From an uncultured Prevotella sp. (GTDB lineage Bacteria; Bacteroidota; Bacteroidia; Bacteroidales; Bacteroidaceae): 64,000 nt of DNA. A program made the translations under genes and the position numbers. The notes beneath the pieces were generated by a model that ran no database searches, had not been told where the DNA came from, and saw nothing but the letters and a program-made list of their open reading frames with translations. The stretch is taken from the NCBI GenBank assembly GCA_900316295.1, contig ONCJ01000016.1, positions 1 to 64,000 on the forward strand, in the 5' to 3' direction. Each line of letters starts with the position of its first letter. Positions within the stretch are counted from its first letter, which is position 1. Below are positions 33,183 to 41,933 of the stretch, piece after piece.

Positions 33183-33261
33183 CTAGCCATTCTAGCCATT
33201 CTAGTAGTTCTAGCCATTCTAGTAGTTCTAGCCATTCTAGCCCTTCTAGTTTTTCTAGATT
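33181..33261. repeat. Nine-base TTCTAGNNN tandem array
   Basis: Nine contiguous 9-base units begin with TTCTAG: CCA, CCA, TAG, CCA, TAG, CCA, CCC, TTT and ATT follow in order. The array fills the space between the serS terminator and the aminotransferase gene, and its last unit enters that gene's stop codon (TAA on the minus strand, 33260-33262). Nine CTAG tetramers in 81 bases is striking because CTAG is usually rare in bacterial DNA. Confidence 0.9.
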
Positions 33262-34504
33262 ATTCCAGGCATTCCTTAATCTTCTCAACGATATACGCTA
33301 CGTGCTCGTCGGTTACCAGCGGTCCGCTGGGCAGGCAGAGACCTTGCTTGAAGAGCGACTCGCTGACACCATTGACGTAGGCTGGCACATCCTTATATAC
33401 AGGCTGTTTGTGCATAGGTTTCCACAACGGACGACTCTCTATGCCTGCCTTGTCCAGAGACAGGCGCATAGCCTCTACGTTGCGGTTGGGCTCGCAGTCG
33501 GTGTGGATGCTTCCGCCGCCATGTACCACTCCTGCTGCACCTCCCACGGCACCGGTGATGGCTTCGGCGTATGCCTGATCCTCACCCTTAATCTTGAGGT
33601 TCTCATCCAATACGATTGTGGACAGCCAGTAGTTTGACTCCATACCAGCGCCCTTAGGCTCGGCATGGTAAGTGATGCCGTCGATGTCCTTGAATGCCTC
33701 CTCGTAGAGACTTGCTATGTGGCGATGGTGGGCAATGTGGTCGTCAACCACGGTCATCTGACCACGACCTATACCAGCACAGATGTTCGACATACGGTAG
33801 TTGTATCCAATCTCCTCGTGCTGATAGTAGGGATAGGCCTCGCGTGCCTGTGTAGCGAAGAACATGATGCGCTTCTTGGCTTCGACATCGGGTACAATCA
33901 GGGCGCCGCCACCCGAGGTGGTGATCATCTTGTTACCATTGAAGCTCAGGATGCCGTAGGCTCCGAGTGTGCCGCATACTCGGCCTTTGTACTTGGAGCC
34001 CATTCCCTCGGCAGCATCCTCAATGACGGGGATGTCGTACTTGCGGCCGATGGCAAGAATCTCGTCTATCTTGGCAGGCATACCGTAGAGGTATACCAGC
34101 ATGATGGCTTTGGGCTTGCAGCCAGTCTTGGCTATGCGGTCGTTGATTGCCTCCTCCAAGAGCTCGGGCGACATGTTCCATGTGTCGGGCTCGCTGTCTA
34201 CTAATACGGGCTTGGCACCGAGATAGGTGATGGGGTGACAGGAGGCACAGAATGTGAAACTCTGGCATAGTACCTCGTCGCCAGGCTTCACACCCACAGC
34301 GATGAGCGACAAATGGACGGCAGCCGTGCCTGCTGACAGGGCTACTATCTCCTTGTCACCGCCACAAAACTGTTTCAAGTCGTCCTCAAATCCATTTACA
34401 TTAGGTCCCAAGGGTACTACCCAGTTATCACGAAATGCCTGATCAATGTATTCTTGCTCCTTGCCGCTCATGTGGGCAAGACACAGCAGTATTCGGTTAC
34501 TCAT
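33260..34504 (-). CDS. DegT/DnrJ/EryC1-family sugar aminotransferase
   Basis: A 414-residue PLP-dependent enzyme of the family that aminates nucleotide-linked keto-sugars for polysaccharides or glycans. Landmarks: SAGTAAVHLSL (substrate/PLP loop), SFTFCASCHPITY, IEDAAEGMGS, SFNGNKMITTSGGG with the PLP lysine K192, and SRPLWKPMHKQPVY. A Gly-rich stretch at about 317-331 (GAVGGAAGVVHGGGS) is unusual for the family. It is transcribed away from the CapD-like gene, which could provide its keto-sugar substrate. Confidence 0.9.
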   Translation of the reverse strand: MSNRILLCLAHMSGKEQEYIDQAFRDNWVVPLGPNVNGFEDDLKQFCGGDKEIVALSAGTAAVHLSLIAVGVKPGDEVLCQSFTFCASCHPITYLGAKPVLVDSEPDTWNMSPELLEEAINDRIAKTGCKPKAIMLVYLYGMPAKIDEILAIGRKYDIPVIEDAAEGMGSKYKGRVCGTLGAYGILSFNGNKMITTSGGGALIVPDVEAKKRIMFFATQAREAYPYYQHEEIGYNYRMSNICAGIGRGQMTVVDDHIAHHRHIASLYEEAFKDIDGITYHAEPKGAGMESNYWLSTIVLDENLKIKGEDQAYAEAITGAVGGAAGVVHGGGSIHTDCEPNRNVEAMRLSLDKAGIESRPLWKPMHKQPVYKDVPAYVNGVSESLFKQGLCLPSGPLVTDEHVAYIVEKIKECLE

Positions 34505-34530
34505 AGTCTTTTATTTTTTTAATTTGCATG

Positions 34531-34538
34531 CAAAGGTA
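34531..34538 (-). promoter_or_regulatory. -7 box for the aminotransferase gene
   Basis: CAAAGGTA (plus) reads TACCTTTG on the minus strand, 27 bases before the ATG at 34504. Confidence 0.6.
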
Positions 34539-34581
34539 AAAAAAAATATGTATTTAGAGTGACGCATTTCAATTTATTTAC

Positions 34582-34589
34582 TATCTTTG
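34582..34589 (+). promoter_or_regulatory. -7 box for the CapD-like gene
   Basis: TATCTTTG, 35 bases before the ATG at 34624; divergent from the box at 34531-34538. Confidence 0.6.
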
Positions 34590-34623
34590 CCGCAAATTTC
34601 AAATAGAGAAAAGTAAATCAAGC

Positions 34624-36579
34624 ATGAAAATATTCAACAGACTACTTGACTGGTACTTTGCCAAGAATGCATTGCCATATTGGTGCATTCTTTTGTTGGA
34701 CCTGCTGATTTGCTACATGTCTGGAATTTTTGTGTTCTGGCTATATTATCATGGTGCGGTGACCATGGAACACTTCTGGATTCTGACGAAGACCATATTT
34801 GTATATATGATTTTCAACCTGATAGGCTTCCGCATGTTCCGTACCTATTCTGGCATCATTCGCTACTCCTCGTTTGTTGACCTTCAGCGGGTGGGAATGG
34901 CGATGGCAGTATCGTGTGTTGTGGCAGAGTTGTTCCATTATGCCATATATCCCTATCATACGACACTAAAATTTGTACCCCTTGAGGGTAGGCAAATACT
35001 TGCGATGTATGTCATTGCTACCATTCTGATGTGGGGCGTGAGAGTGTTGGTGAAATCGCTCTATGACGTGATTTTCTTCAACGGTTCTGGCTACCGCACA
35101 CTTATTTATGGTGTACATGAGGGGGGAGTTGGACTGGCTAAGAATATTCGAAATATGAAGCCATCGCCCTTTCAGCTGAAGGGATTCATCTCAAACGATG
35201 CTCACTACGAGGACCATTTGTTGATGGGAACAAGGGTGTATGAGGTCAACGACCAACTGCCACGTATACTTAAAGAGAAACGCATACAGGCAGTGCTGGT
35301 ATCACCGATTCAGAATGACCGATTCCGCAATGACGAACAGTTGCAGAACCTGTTGATAGAGAACGGTATAAAGATTTTCATGACTCAAGGCACACGTGAG
35401 GTGAGCGATAAGGAAGACATCATCAATTGGGCGATGGATCTGAAGGAGGTGAGCGTGGAAGACCTCTTGCCGAGAGAACAGATTGAGGTGGACATGAAAA
35501 GTATCGGAAGCTTGCTTTGCGGCAGGAAGATACTTATCTCAGGTTCGGCAGGAAGCATCGGTAGTGAGATGGTTAGGCAGATTGCCAAGTTTGGTCCTGC
35601 CGAACTGATACTAATCGACCAGGCTGAGACCCCACAACATGACATCCGCTTGATGATGAAGCGTGAATGGCCACAGATTAAGGTTCAGACTATCGTCGCA
35701 TCAATTACCCATGCTGCCCACATGGAGTATGTGTTTAGTACTTGTCGCCCCGATTACGTTTTTCATGCGGCGGCATACAAGCATGTGCCGATGATGGAGG
35801 ATAATCCTGGCGAGAGTATATATAATAATGTGTATGGCACAAAAGTACTGGCTGACCTCAGTGTGAAGTATGGTGTCAGGAAGTTTGTGATGATCTCAAC
35901 TGATAAAGCCGTGAATCCAACCAACGTGATGGGATGTTCAAAGCGCATCTGTGAGATCTATGTGCAGAGCCTGAATAACCAGATCAGACAGCAGACGGGA
36001 GAATCGGGCAACAGCCAAAACACATCATCTGTCACTCAGTTCGTCACCACACGCTTTGGTAATGTGCTCGGAAGTAATGGTAGCGTAATACCGCTCTTCG
36101 AGAAACAAATCAAGGAGGGAGGACCTGTCACCGTCACCGATGAGCGTATTACACGTTTCTTCATGCTTATACCTGAGGCTTGTAAACTGGTCCTTGAGGC
36201 TGGTACTCATGGGCATGGAGGCGAAATCTTCGTGTTCGACATGGGAAAGCCTGTACGCATAGCAGAACTTGCCAAGCGAATGATAAAGCTGAGCGGTAGG
36301 AAGAATGTGGATATCGTATACACAGGATTGCGCGAAGGCGAGAAATTGTATGAGGAAGTGCTCTCAAACACTGAAAATACCCTGCCAAGTTTCCATGAGA
36401 AGATACGTATAGCACAGGTGAGGGAATATGACTTCCATGAGATATCCGAGTCTATTGACGAGCTGTTGGAACTTGCCAAGTCGTATGATGAGATGCAGAT
36501 TGTGAAGAAAATGAAAGAGATTGTACCCGAATATATTTCCAACAATTCTAAGTATTCGGTGTTGGACAAAGAAAAATAG
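34624..36579 (+). CDS. CapD/WbpM-type nucleotide-sugar dehydratase
   Basis: A 651-residue membrane enzyme. Four transmembrane segments lie at about 18-42, 52-72, 88-108 and 125-145, followed by a CoA-binding-like domain (about 155-260) and an extended short-chain dehydrogenase domain. NAD is bound by GSAGSIGSE (307-315); AAYKHVPMMEDNP follows; the catalytic site STDKAVNPTNVMGCSK has M435 and K439, the M-x-x-x-K variant typical of UDP-GlcNAc 4,6-dehydratases of the WbpM/FlaA1 class. It should make a UDP-4-keto-6-deoxy sugar, a good substrate for the divergent DegT-family aminotransferase. Its stop lies within the terminator stem. Confidence 0.9.
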   Translation: MKIFNRLLDWYFAKNALPYWCILLLDLLICYMSGIFVFWLYYHGAVTMEHFWILTKTIFVYMIFNLIGFRMFRTYSGIIRYSSFVDLQRVGMAMAVSCVVAELFHYAIYPYHTTLKFVPLEGRQILAMYVIATILMWGVRVLVKSLYDVIFFNGSGYRTLIYGVHEGGVGLAKNIRNMKPSPFQLKGFISNDAHYEDHLLMGTRVYEVNDQLPRILKEKRIQAVLVSPIQNDRFRNDEQLQNLLIENGIKIFMTQGTREVSDKEDIINWAMDLKEVSVEDLLPREQIEVDMKSIGSLLCGRKILISGSAGSIGSEMVRQIAKFGPAELILIDQAETPQHDIRLMMKREWPQIKVQTIVASITHAAHMEYVFSTCRPDYVFHAAAYKHVPMMEDNPGESIYNNVYGTKVLADLSVKYGVRKFVMISTDKAVNPTNVMGCSKRICEIYVQSLNNQIRQQTGESGNSQNTSSVTQFVTTRFGNVLGSNGSVIPLFEKQIKEGGPVTVTDERITRFFMLIPEACKLVLEAGTHGHGGEIFVFDMGKPVRIAELAKRMIKLSGRKNVDIVYTGLREGEKLYEEVLSNTENTLPSFHEKIRIAQVREYDFHEISESIDELLELAKSYDEMQIVKKMKEIVPEYISNNSKYSVLDKEK

Positions 36580-36599
36580 AGCTTAGAGCTCTATTTTTC
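36571..36599. terminator. Bidirectional terminator at the end of the CapD-like gene
   Basis: A perfect 13-bp stem (GAAAAATAGAGCT / AGCTCTATTTTTC) with loop TAG. It contains the CapD stop (36577-36579) and ends one base before the convergent nucleotidyltransferase gene. Confidence 0.9.
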
Positions 36600-37745
36600 T
36601 TATTTCCTGCTACGTCCCCATGCATGAAATATTTTCTTGGGAATACCTAATAATAGACTTGCACGTACCTCGCGAGGCGAGAGTCGGTAGAACAGGCGAT
36701 AGTGGCTTAGTTTGATGCTTGTCTGTTCTATATAGTAATTTGTACCCGAGCGTACAGCAGTCTTTCTGCCGTATTTACCGAAATTGCCTCGTTGGAACAC
36801 AATCTCCAGTATGCCGTCAGCGTGTTTGCGATCATTGTTGTCATAGGGTAGTGGACATTCTTCCGCAGGCAGACCAAGATGGTCGACCAATATAGTCTCG
36901 ACAACACGAAAGGCTTTGTCAAAATCCAAATCCCTGAGCATACGAGCAAATAGTTGTTTGTCGAGATGCTGGCAATAAGCATGACAGAGTACGGCTACAT
37001 CGCAAAACTGACGCAGACCGCATCCCAACTCCACCAGATGATGGTATAAGTGGAGGAAGGTATAAAGGAGATTGGATTCAGGAGGCAGGGTAGGAATGTC
37101 TTTATGAGTGAGGGGTGAGGGGTTAGAGGTGAGATTCTCCATCGCCATTCCTCCCGCAATTATCTCGTCAAAGATCCTCTGATTCTTTTTACTGGCAAAG
37201 GCGAGTAGTCTGAAATGCATTTCAAGAATGACCCCATTATGAGTGAAAGCCAAATGTTGTTCGCCTTCCTCCTCATCGTGTTCATATTCCACTTGCCATT
37301 CGCGCGCTATCAGTTCTTGTGCCTGTTGGAAATGGGTAGGCGGTATATAGAAGTCGATGTCGCCAGGCGTGCGGGTCTCGGGGTGAGCCATCAATCCTGC
37401 GATGGTTTGTCCTTTCACTATAACGAAAGGGATATTGTTGGTGTGCAACAAAGAACACAATTCGTTGAGAACGCCATTGAGCCGAGTGTTCTCGTGAGCT
37501 ATTTGTCGACTCTTGGCGATGATGTCAAACACATCATCACGCTCAGCCAGTCGTATGTGGTTTTCTGGCTTGGCCAAGGCATAGTCGAGAATTCCCTCGA
37601 CAGTCTGCTTGGATGCGTGGTGTTTTAGGTAGGCATAGTGCTGATGTGACAGATCTGCAGGCTGAATCACACGATCCCATAAGCCGCTTCTTAACAGCTT
37701 GAATAGGATTCCTCTGCCTCTCAATTCTCTACTATCTGCATTCAT
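36600..37745 (-). CDS. Nucleotidyltransferase-like protein (NTP_transf_5 family)
   Basis: A 381-residue protein matching the uncharacterised nucleotidyltransferase family with motif FVIVKGQTIAGL (K111-G112) and TRTPGDIDFYIP, where D129 and D131 should bind metal. Such proteins occur in polysaccharide clusters, but the transferred group and target are unknown. Residues about 204-215 (NLTSNPSPLTHK) are encoded by a low-complexity stretch (37104-37133) resembling the intergenic repeats of this window, so an in-frame insertion is likely. It is the last gene of the rmlA-wzc-HAD run on the minus strand. Confidence 0.7.
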   Translation of the reverse strand: MNADSRELRGRGILFKLLRSGLWDRVIQPADLSHQHYAYLKHHASKQTVEGILDYALAKPENHIRLAERDDVFDIIAKSRQIAHENTRLNGVLNELCSLLHTNNIPFVIVKGQTIAGLMAHPETRTPGDIDFYIPPTHFQQAQELIAREWQVEYEHDEEEGEQHLAFTHNGVILEMHFRLLAFASKKNQRIFDEIIAGGMAMENLTSNPSPLTHKDIPTLPPESNLLYTFLHLYHHLVELGCGLRQFCDVAVLCHAYCQHLDKQLFARMLRDLDFDKAFRVVETILVDHLGLPAEECPLPYDNNDRKHADGILEIVFQRGNFGKYGRKTAVRSGTNYYIEQTSIKLSHYRLFYRLSPREVRASLLLGIPKKIFHAWGRSRK

Positions 37746-37800
37746 CTATGGTCTCTCACCACTATCTTCTTACCCCTTCACTTATACTATCTTCTCACCT

Positions 37801-38238
37801 CTAAAACTTCCACCAAGGCTTCTTTTTCGTGTGAATACCTCCACCACCAACGTATGCATCATGACCCTCTTCGTCATAGCGCGAAAATGGTTTGCCAGAG
37901 GCAATCATCTGATAAATCTCGCCCCAATCAGGCAAACCGCCGATATTGCGGTCGTCAATCCAGATGTCCACTTCGCTTAGCTTGCGACTATAGTATTGGT
38001 TGTTGCGCTTGGTTTCTTCAGGGTATTCACGGTTTATCGCATAGAATTCTACTCCACGTGCCCTACACCAGTCGACAGCTTCCTTCAGGAGCTCGCCCTC
38101 GCGAACAGTCCACAATATTAGTTTGTGATGATCACGGATAAGCATCTTCAACGTATCTGTGGCAAAAGGACGCTCTGCACCAATCTTTGGATAGTTATGC
38201 TCGACGATGGTTCCGTCAAAATCAACAGCTATTGTCAT
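37801..38238 (-). CDS. Small HAD-family hydrolase
   Basis: A 145-residue protein. It opens with the HAD nucleophile motif AVDFDGTIVEHNYP, has ILWTVREGELL (motif II) and ends with VDIWIDDRNIGGLPDWGEIY (motif IV aspartates). This short capless type is common in Bacteroidota surface-polysaccharide loci; the substrate is unknown. It lies between the Wzc kinase (35-base gap) and the nucleotidyltransferase-like gene (55-base gap), all in one direction. Confidence 0.8.
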   Translation of the reverse strand: MTIAVDFDGTIVEHNYPKIGAERPFATDTLKMLIRDHHKLILWTVREGELLKEAVDWCRARGVEFYAINREYPEETKRNNQYYSRKLSEVDIWIDDRNIGGLPDWGEIYQMIASGKPFSRYDEEGHDAYVGGGGIHTKKKPWWKF

Positions 38239-38273
38239 AATTCTGTCGTTTCTATTGTGTGTTAGTACTCTAC

Positions 38274-40775
38274 TTATCGCTTGATGGAAGTGTCTTTCTT
38301 GTTACCATAGTTGCTGTTGGCGTAGTGGCCGTAATTGCCATAGGTACCGTAACGTCCGTACGATCCGTATGAGCCATAGCGACCATATTTGCCATACTTG
38401 CCGTAAGAACCATAACGTCCATACTTGCCATAGCGTCCATAGCCATAAGCATAGCCATACTTCTTCTTAGACATGTCGATACCATTGATAACTATGGCCA
38501 TGTTAGGTAGCTTCTTCTCGTCGGCAAGAGCGTTGATGAGTTGGAAACTCGACTTCGGTGTGAAGTCGGCACGACACATATAGATTGTAGCATCGGCTAC
38601 ACGGGCTATCTGCAGGGTATCGGTTACAAGTCCGACAGGAGCAGTATCTATGAGGATGTAGTCGTAGTTCTTCCTAAGCTCTTGGAATATGTGGTCAAGG
38701 CTTGGACGGGCAACCAACTCGGCAGGGTTCGGAGGAATAGGACCAGCCAGCAGCAGGTCGAGGTTGTCGTTGATGCCAGATGGTAGAATATTGCTTGATA
38801 TCTGTTCCCAAGTAGGATTCTCTTTGGTAAGCAGAGGTGTGATACCATGATGATGCTTATCCTTCAATTCGAAGAGTTCGGCAAGTCGTGGCTTACGAAT
38901 GTCAAGACCTACAATGATGACTTTCTTGTCGAGCAAAGCAAAGCTGACGGCGAGGTTAGCACAGTTGAATGTCTTTCCTTCGCCTGATGTGCTTGATGTG
39001 AACATCACCACTTTGTCGCCTTCCTTGAGCAAGAATTGCAAATTGGTACGCATTGCACGGAATATTTCCTCCATCTGGTTGTTCTTGTTGGCATGTACCA
39101 CGATGTCTGCCTTTGTCTTTGCCGTCTCACTTGCTACAGCAACGTCGGCAAGAATAGGCAGCTTGGTAAGTCCAACGACATCGTCGTGAGCCTCAATCTT
39201 GTAGCGTAGCAGACGAGAGAAGAATATGAGGACAGAAGGAACAGCCAAACCCAGCAATATTCCGATGAGGATAATCATGCGCTCGTTAGGACTGATCTTT
39301 CCTGTAGGCTGTGGCTCGTCGAGCAGCTGACCTTTGTTAGCAGTAGCAGCCATAGAGATATTATTCTCCTCACGTTTCTGCAATAGCATCAGGTAGAGTC
39401 CCTGCTGGATGGACTGCATACGTCCAATCTCAGTCATGTCTCGTTCCATCTTAGGAACTTCTGCCACTTCGCTCGCAAATTGATTGCGCTGGCGGAGCAG
39501 AGCATCACGCTGAATCTCCAGAGTCTTACGTGACTGACGGAACGAACGGCGTATGTCTTTGTTAAGCTGGATGATCTGTTCGGTGATAGGCTGTACCACG
39601 GGTGAGTTTTCTGATGCGGTACGCAACAGTTTGGCACGTTCGATGACCAGCTTGTTGTATTGAGCAATAAGGTCAGAGGCAGCCCCATCAACGAGTCCTG
39701 TGGTGGAAGGTAGTACCTGGAAGTCACGACTTGACTCCTCCATGAACTGAGAGATGCTGTTGAAGAGTGCAATCTGGGTCTCAAGTTGTGTGAGCTGATC
39801 TTCTGTGCCAGTCATCTCGCCCCATGAACGTCCAGCGCTCTCGGGCAGTTCTACCATCTTATTCTTCTCCTTGAACTCCTGAACCCTACCCTCTATGTTG
39901 TCAAGTTCGGCCTCTACCTTCTGCAGACGTGATGCGAGGAATTCTTCCGTACGTCGTCCGATAACATTCTTGTCCTCATTAGCCTGAATGTTATATACGT
40001 CACAAAGATGCTTCAGATAGTCAACAGCACGCTGAGGAATCTCATCGGTCTGTACCAGACGCATGATAGATGTTGCTTTGGAAAGCTGACCTGAACTAAG
40101 ACGTGATGAGTATATCGGAGCAACCATTGCTGGTGACTTGATGCTCACCTCTAATTCCTGACCGTCTCTCATTGAGCCATTGCCGCTATGCGAGAAATGG
40201 ATAGCTCCAGCACGTGTGTTCATGACAGCAGGCATCGTGGTAATTACCTTCTTGGTCTCCTTGCCGTCAATCACTCCTGTCACCTCATACTTCTCTCCGT
40301 TACGTGTGATGACGAGGTTGATAGGTTCTTTCAGGTTGTCAAGCGCAGCCGAGTCCATCTCTACGGAGATAGGCTCAGTCTTGTATAGTTCAATCTTCTT
40401 GACACGTCCCTCAGTGACGTAGGTGATGCTAAGTCCAAGATCTCTTACAACGGTCTCAGCCATCGTGCGAGAACGCAGAATTTCCATTTCGTTGTCAAAA
40501 CCAGCAAATGTGGATATGGTTCCAGAGAGGCTCTGCAGATTCTTTGCGTTTACCGTCGTCTCCAATCCCTTAATCAGAAACTTTGCAGCAGCTTGATATA
40601 CTGGTGTTGTATATCTGAGATACAACAGGGATGCACCTACAAATATTATCAACGATAAAAAAAACCAATACCAGTTGAGAATGATGTTTTTCAAAATATC
40701 TTGAGGATCAAAAAACGCCGCTTTCTCCTCTGGTTGCATACTCTCCATTTCGGGTGTCTTAATTTCTTCAGCCAT
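38274..40775 (-). CDS. Wzc-type polysaccharide co-polymerase / tyrosine autokinase
   Basis: An 833-residue protein controlling capsule or exopolysaccharide chain export. Transmembrane segments lie at about 31-53 and 499-521, flanking a Wzz periplasmic domain with long coiled coils (about 280-475). The cytoplasmic BY-kinase has Walker A SSTSGEGKT (594-602), Walker A' VGLDIRKP (622-629) and Walker B YDYILID (704-710). The C-terminal tail (772-828) has 18 tyrosines, nearly all in [RKST]YG or NYG units, many more than in Escherichia coli Wzc. These are the expected autophosphorylation sites. The tail is encoded by a 9-base repeat. rmlA lies 43 bases upstream. Confidence 0.92.
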   Translation of the reverse strand: MAEEIKTPEMESMQPEEKAAFFDPQDILKNIILNWYWFFLSLIIFVGASLLYLRYTTPVYQAAAKFLIKGLETTVNAKNLQSLSGTISTFAGFDNEMEILRSRTMAETVVRDLGLSITYVTEGRVKKIELYKTEPISVEMDSAALDNLKEPINLVITRNGEKYEVTGVIDGKETKKVITTMPAVMNTRAGAIHFSHSGNGSMRDGQELEVSIKSPAMVAPIYSSRLSSGQLSKATSIMRLVQTDEIPQRAVDYLKHLCDVYNIQANEDKNVIGRRTEEFLASRLQKVEAELDNIEGRVQEFKEKNKMVELPESAGRSWGEMTGTEDQLTQLETQIALFNSISQFMEESSRDFQVLPSTTGLVDGAASDLIAQYNKLVIERAKLLRTASENSPVVQPITEQIIQLNKDIRRSFRQSRKTLEIQRDALLRQRNQFASEVAEVPKMERDMTEIGRMQSIQQGLYLMLLQKREENNISMAATANKGQLLDEPQPTGKISPNERMIILIGILLGLAVPSVLIFFSRLLRYKIEAHDDVVGLTKLPILADVAVASETAKTKADIVVHANKNNQMEEIFRAMRTNLQFLLKEGDKVVMFTSSTSGEGKTFNCANLAVSFALLDKKVIIVGLDIRKPRLAELFELKDKHHHGITPLLTKENPTWEQISSNILPSGINDNLDLLLAGPIPPNPAELVARPSLDHIFQELRKNYDYILIDTAPVGLVTDTLQIARVADATIYMCRADFTPKSSFQLINALADEKKLPNMAIVINGIDMSKKKYGYAYGYGRYGKYGRYGSYGKYGKYGRYGSYGSYGRYGTYGNYGHYANSNYGNKKDTSIKR

Positions 40776-40818
40776 TATCTATTTTATTTTTTTAAAACTA
40801 TGAACTATGAACTGCAAA

Positions 40819-41700
40819 CTACTCTTTCCCTTCCATTCTGCGCAGCAGATACTGTCCGTAATCATTCTTAGCCATCGGCAAAGCCAGCTGGCGCACCTGC
40901 TCGGCTGTAATCCATCCACGCTTGTAGGCAATTTCTTCGAGACAAGCGACCTTCAGTCCCTGACGTTTCTCGATTACTTCGATAAAGGTACTCGCCTCCG
41001 AAAGACTATCGTGAGTACCAGTGTCGAGCCATGCAAATCCACGTTGAAGCGTCTGTACTTTCAGCTTTTTCGCCTTCAGGTATTCCTGATTTACTGTAGT
41101 AATCTCCAGTTCTCCTCGTGCACTTGGCTTTATGTGCTTGGCAATCTCCACTACACTGTTGGGATAGAAATATATACCTACAACAGCATAATTGCTCTTC
41201 GGATTGGCGGGTTTCTCCTCAATACTTAGGCAATTGCCTTCAGCGTCAAATTCTGCCACGCCATAACGCTCGGGGTCATTAACAAAATATCCGAACACAG
41301 TGGCGTCGCCATCTTGTTCAGCTGCTCTCACACTCTCTTTGAGCATCCCCGTAAATCCGGCACCATAGAATATGTTGTCACCAAGAACAAGGCATACGCT
41401 GTCATTGCCTATAAATTTTTCGCCAATAATGAATGCCTGTGCTAGTCCGTCTGGCGAAGGCTGTTCGGCATATTCGAAACGTACTCCCCATTCGCTGCCG
41501 TCACCCAGCAGTCGTTTGAAACCAGGCAAATCGTATGGAGTAGAGATAATCAATATCTCTCGAATACCAGCTAACATAAGTGCTGATATTGGGTAGTAGA
41601 TCATTGGTTTGTCAAAGATTGGAATAAGCTGTTTGCTGATTCCCTTTGTTATGGGGTAGAGGCGTGTGCCTGATCCTCCTGCCAATACTATTCCTTTCAT
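40819..41700 (-). CDS. rmlA: Glucose-1-phosphate thymidylyltransferase
   Basis: A 293-residue enzyme making dTDP-glucose, first step of dTDP-rhamnose and related sugars. Signatures: [49 protein letters not shown], the EEKP motif, and [12 protein letters not shown]. Normal length and complete. It starts the minus-strand polysaccharide run; no rmlB, rmlC or rmlD is in the window. Confidence 0.95.
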   Translation of the reverse strand: MKGIVLAGGSGTRLYPITKGISKQLIPIFDKPMIYYPISALMLAGIREILIISTPYDLPGFKRLLGDGSEWGVRFEYAEQPSPDGLAQAFIIGEKFIGNDSVCLVLGDNIFYGAGFTGMLKESVRAAEQDGDATVFGYFVNDPERYGVAEFDAEGNCLSIEEKPANPKSNYAVVGIYFYPNSVVEIAKHIKPSARGELEITTVNQEYLKAKKLKVQTLQRGFAWLDTGTHDSLSEASTFIEVIEKRQGLKVACLEEIAYKRGWITAEQVRQLALPMAKNDYGQYLLRRMEGKE

Positions 41701-41775
41701 AGTGTTTTATGTTGTTTTTTTGTATTTTATATTCAGGTTTCGCGTGCGTGTACGCGTACATTTTGAAATTTTGTG

Positions 41776-41810
41776 CAAAGATAGCTTATTTTGTTGTTAC
41801 AACCAACAAA
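41776..41810 (-). promoter_or_regulatory. Promoter of the rmlA-wzc run
   Basis: CAAAGATA (41776-41783, plus) reads TATCTTTG on the minus strand. CAA at 41804-41806 and CAAA at 41807-41810 give TTG/TTTG -33 candidates with 20- and 23-base spacers. The leader (41701-41775) contains the palindrome GTACGCGTAC (41750-41759). Confidence 0.65.
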
Positions 41811-41869
41811 CGAAAAGAAGAATTTGCAATTTTATGTAACTTTTTCTTTTTTAATGTTCATTTTTTTAC

Positions 41870-41877
41870 TACTTTTG
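41870..41877 (+). promoter_or_regulatory. -7 box for the 41934 gene
   Basis: TACTTTTG fits TAnnTTTG, 57 bases before the ATG. Confidence 0.45.
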
Positions 41878-41933
41878 TATGCCCTAAATGGGTATAGATT
41901 GTTAGTTTTAAATAAAAATACTTTACAAAACGT

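Noticed and set aside
33012..33380. Plus-strand frame through the TTCTAG array
   Set aside because: The Leu/Ile/Val-rich peptide comes only from the 9-bp repeat; it spans the serS terminator and has no independent start.
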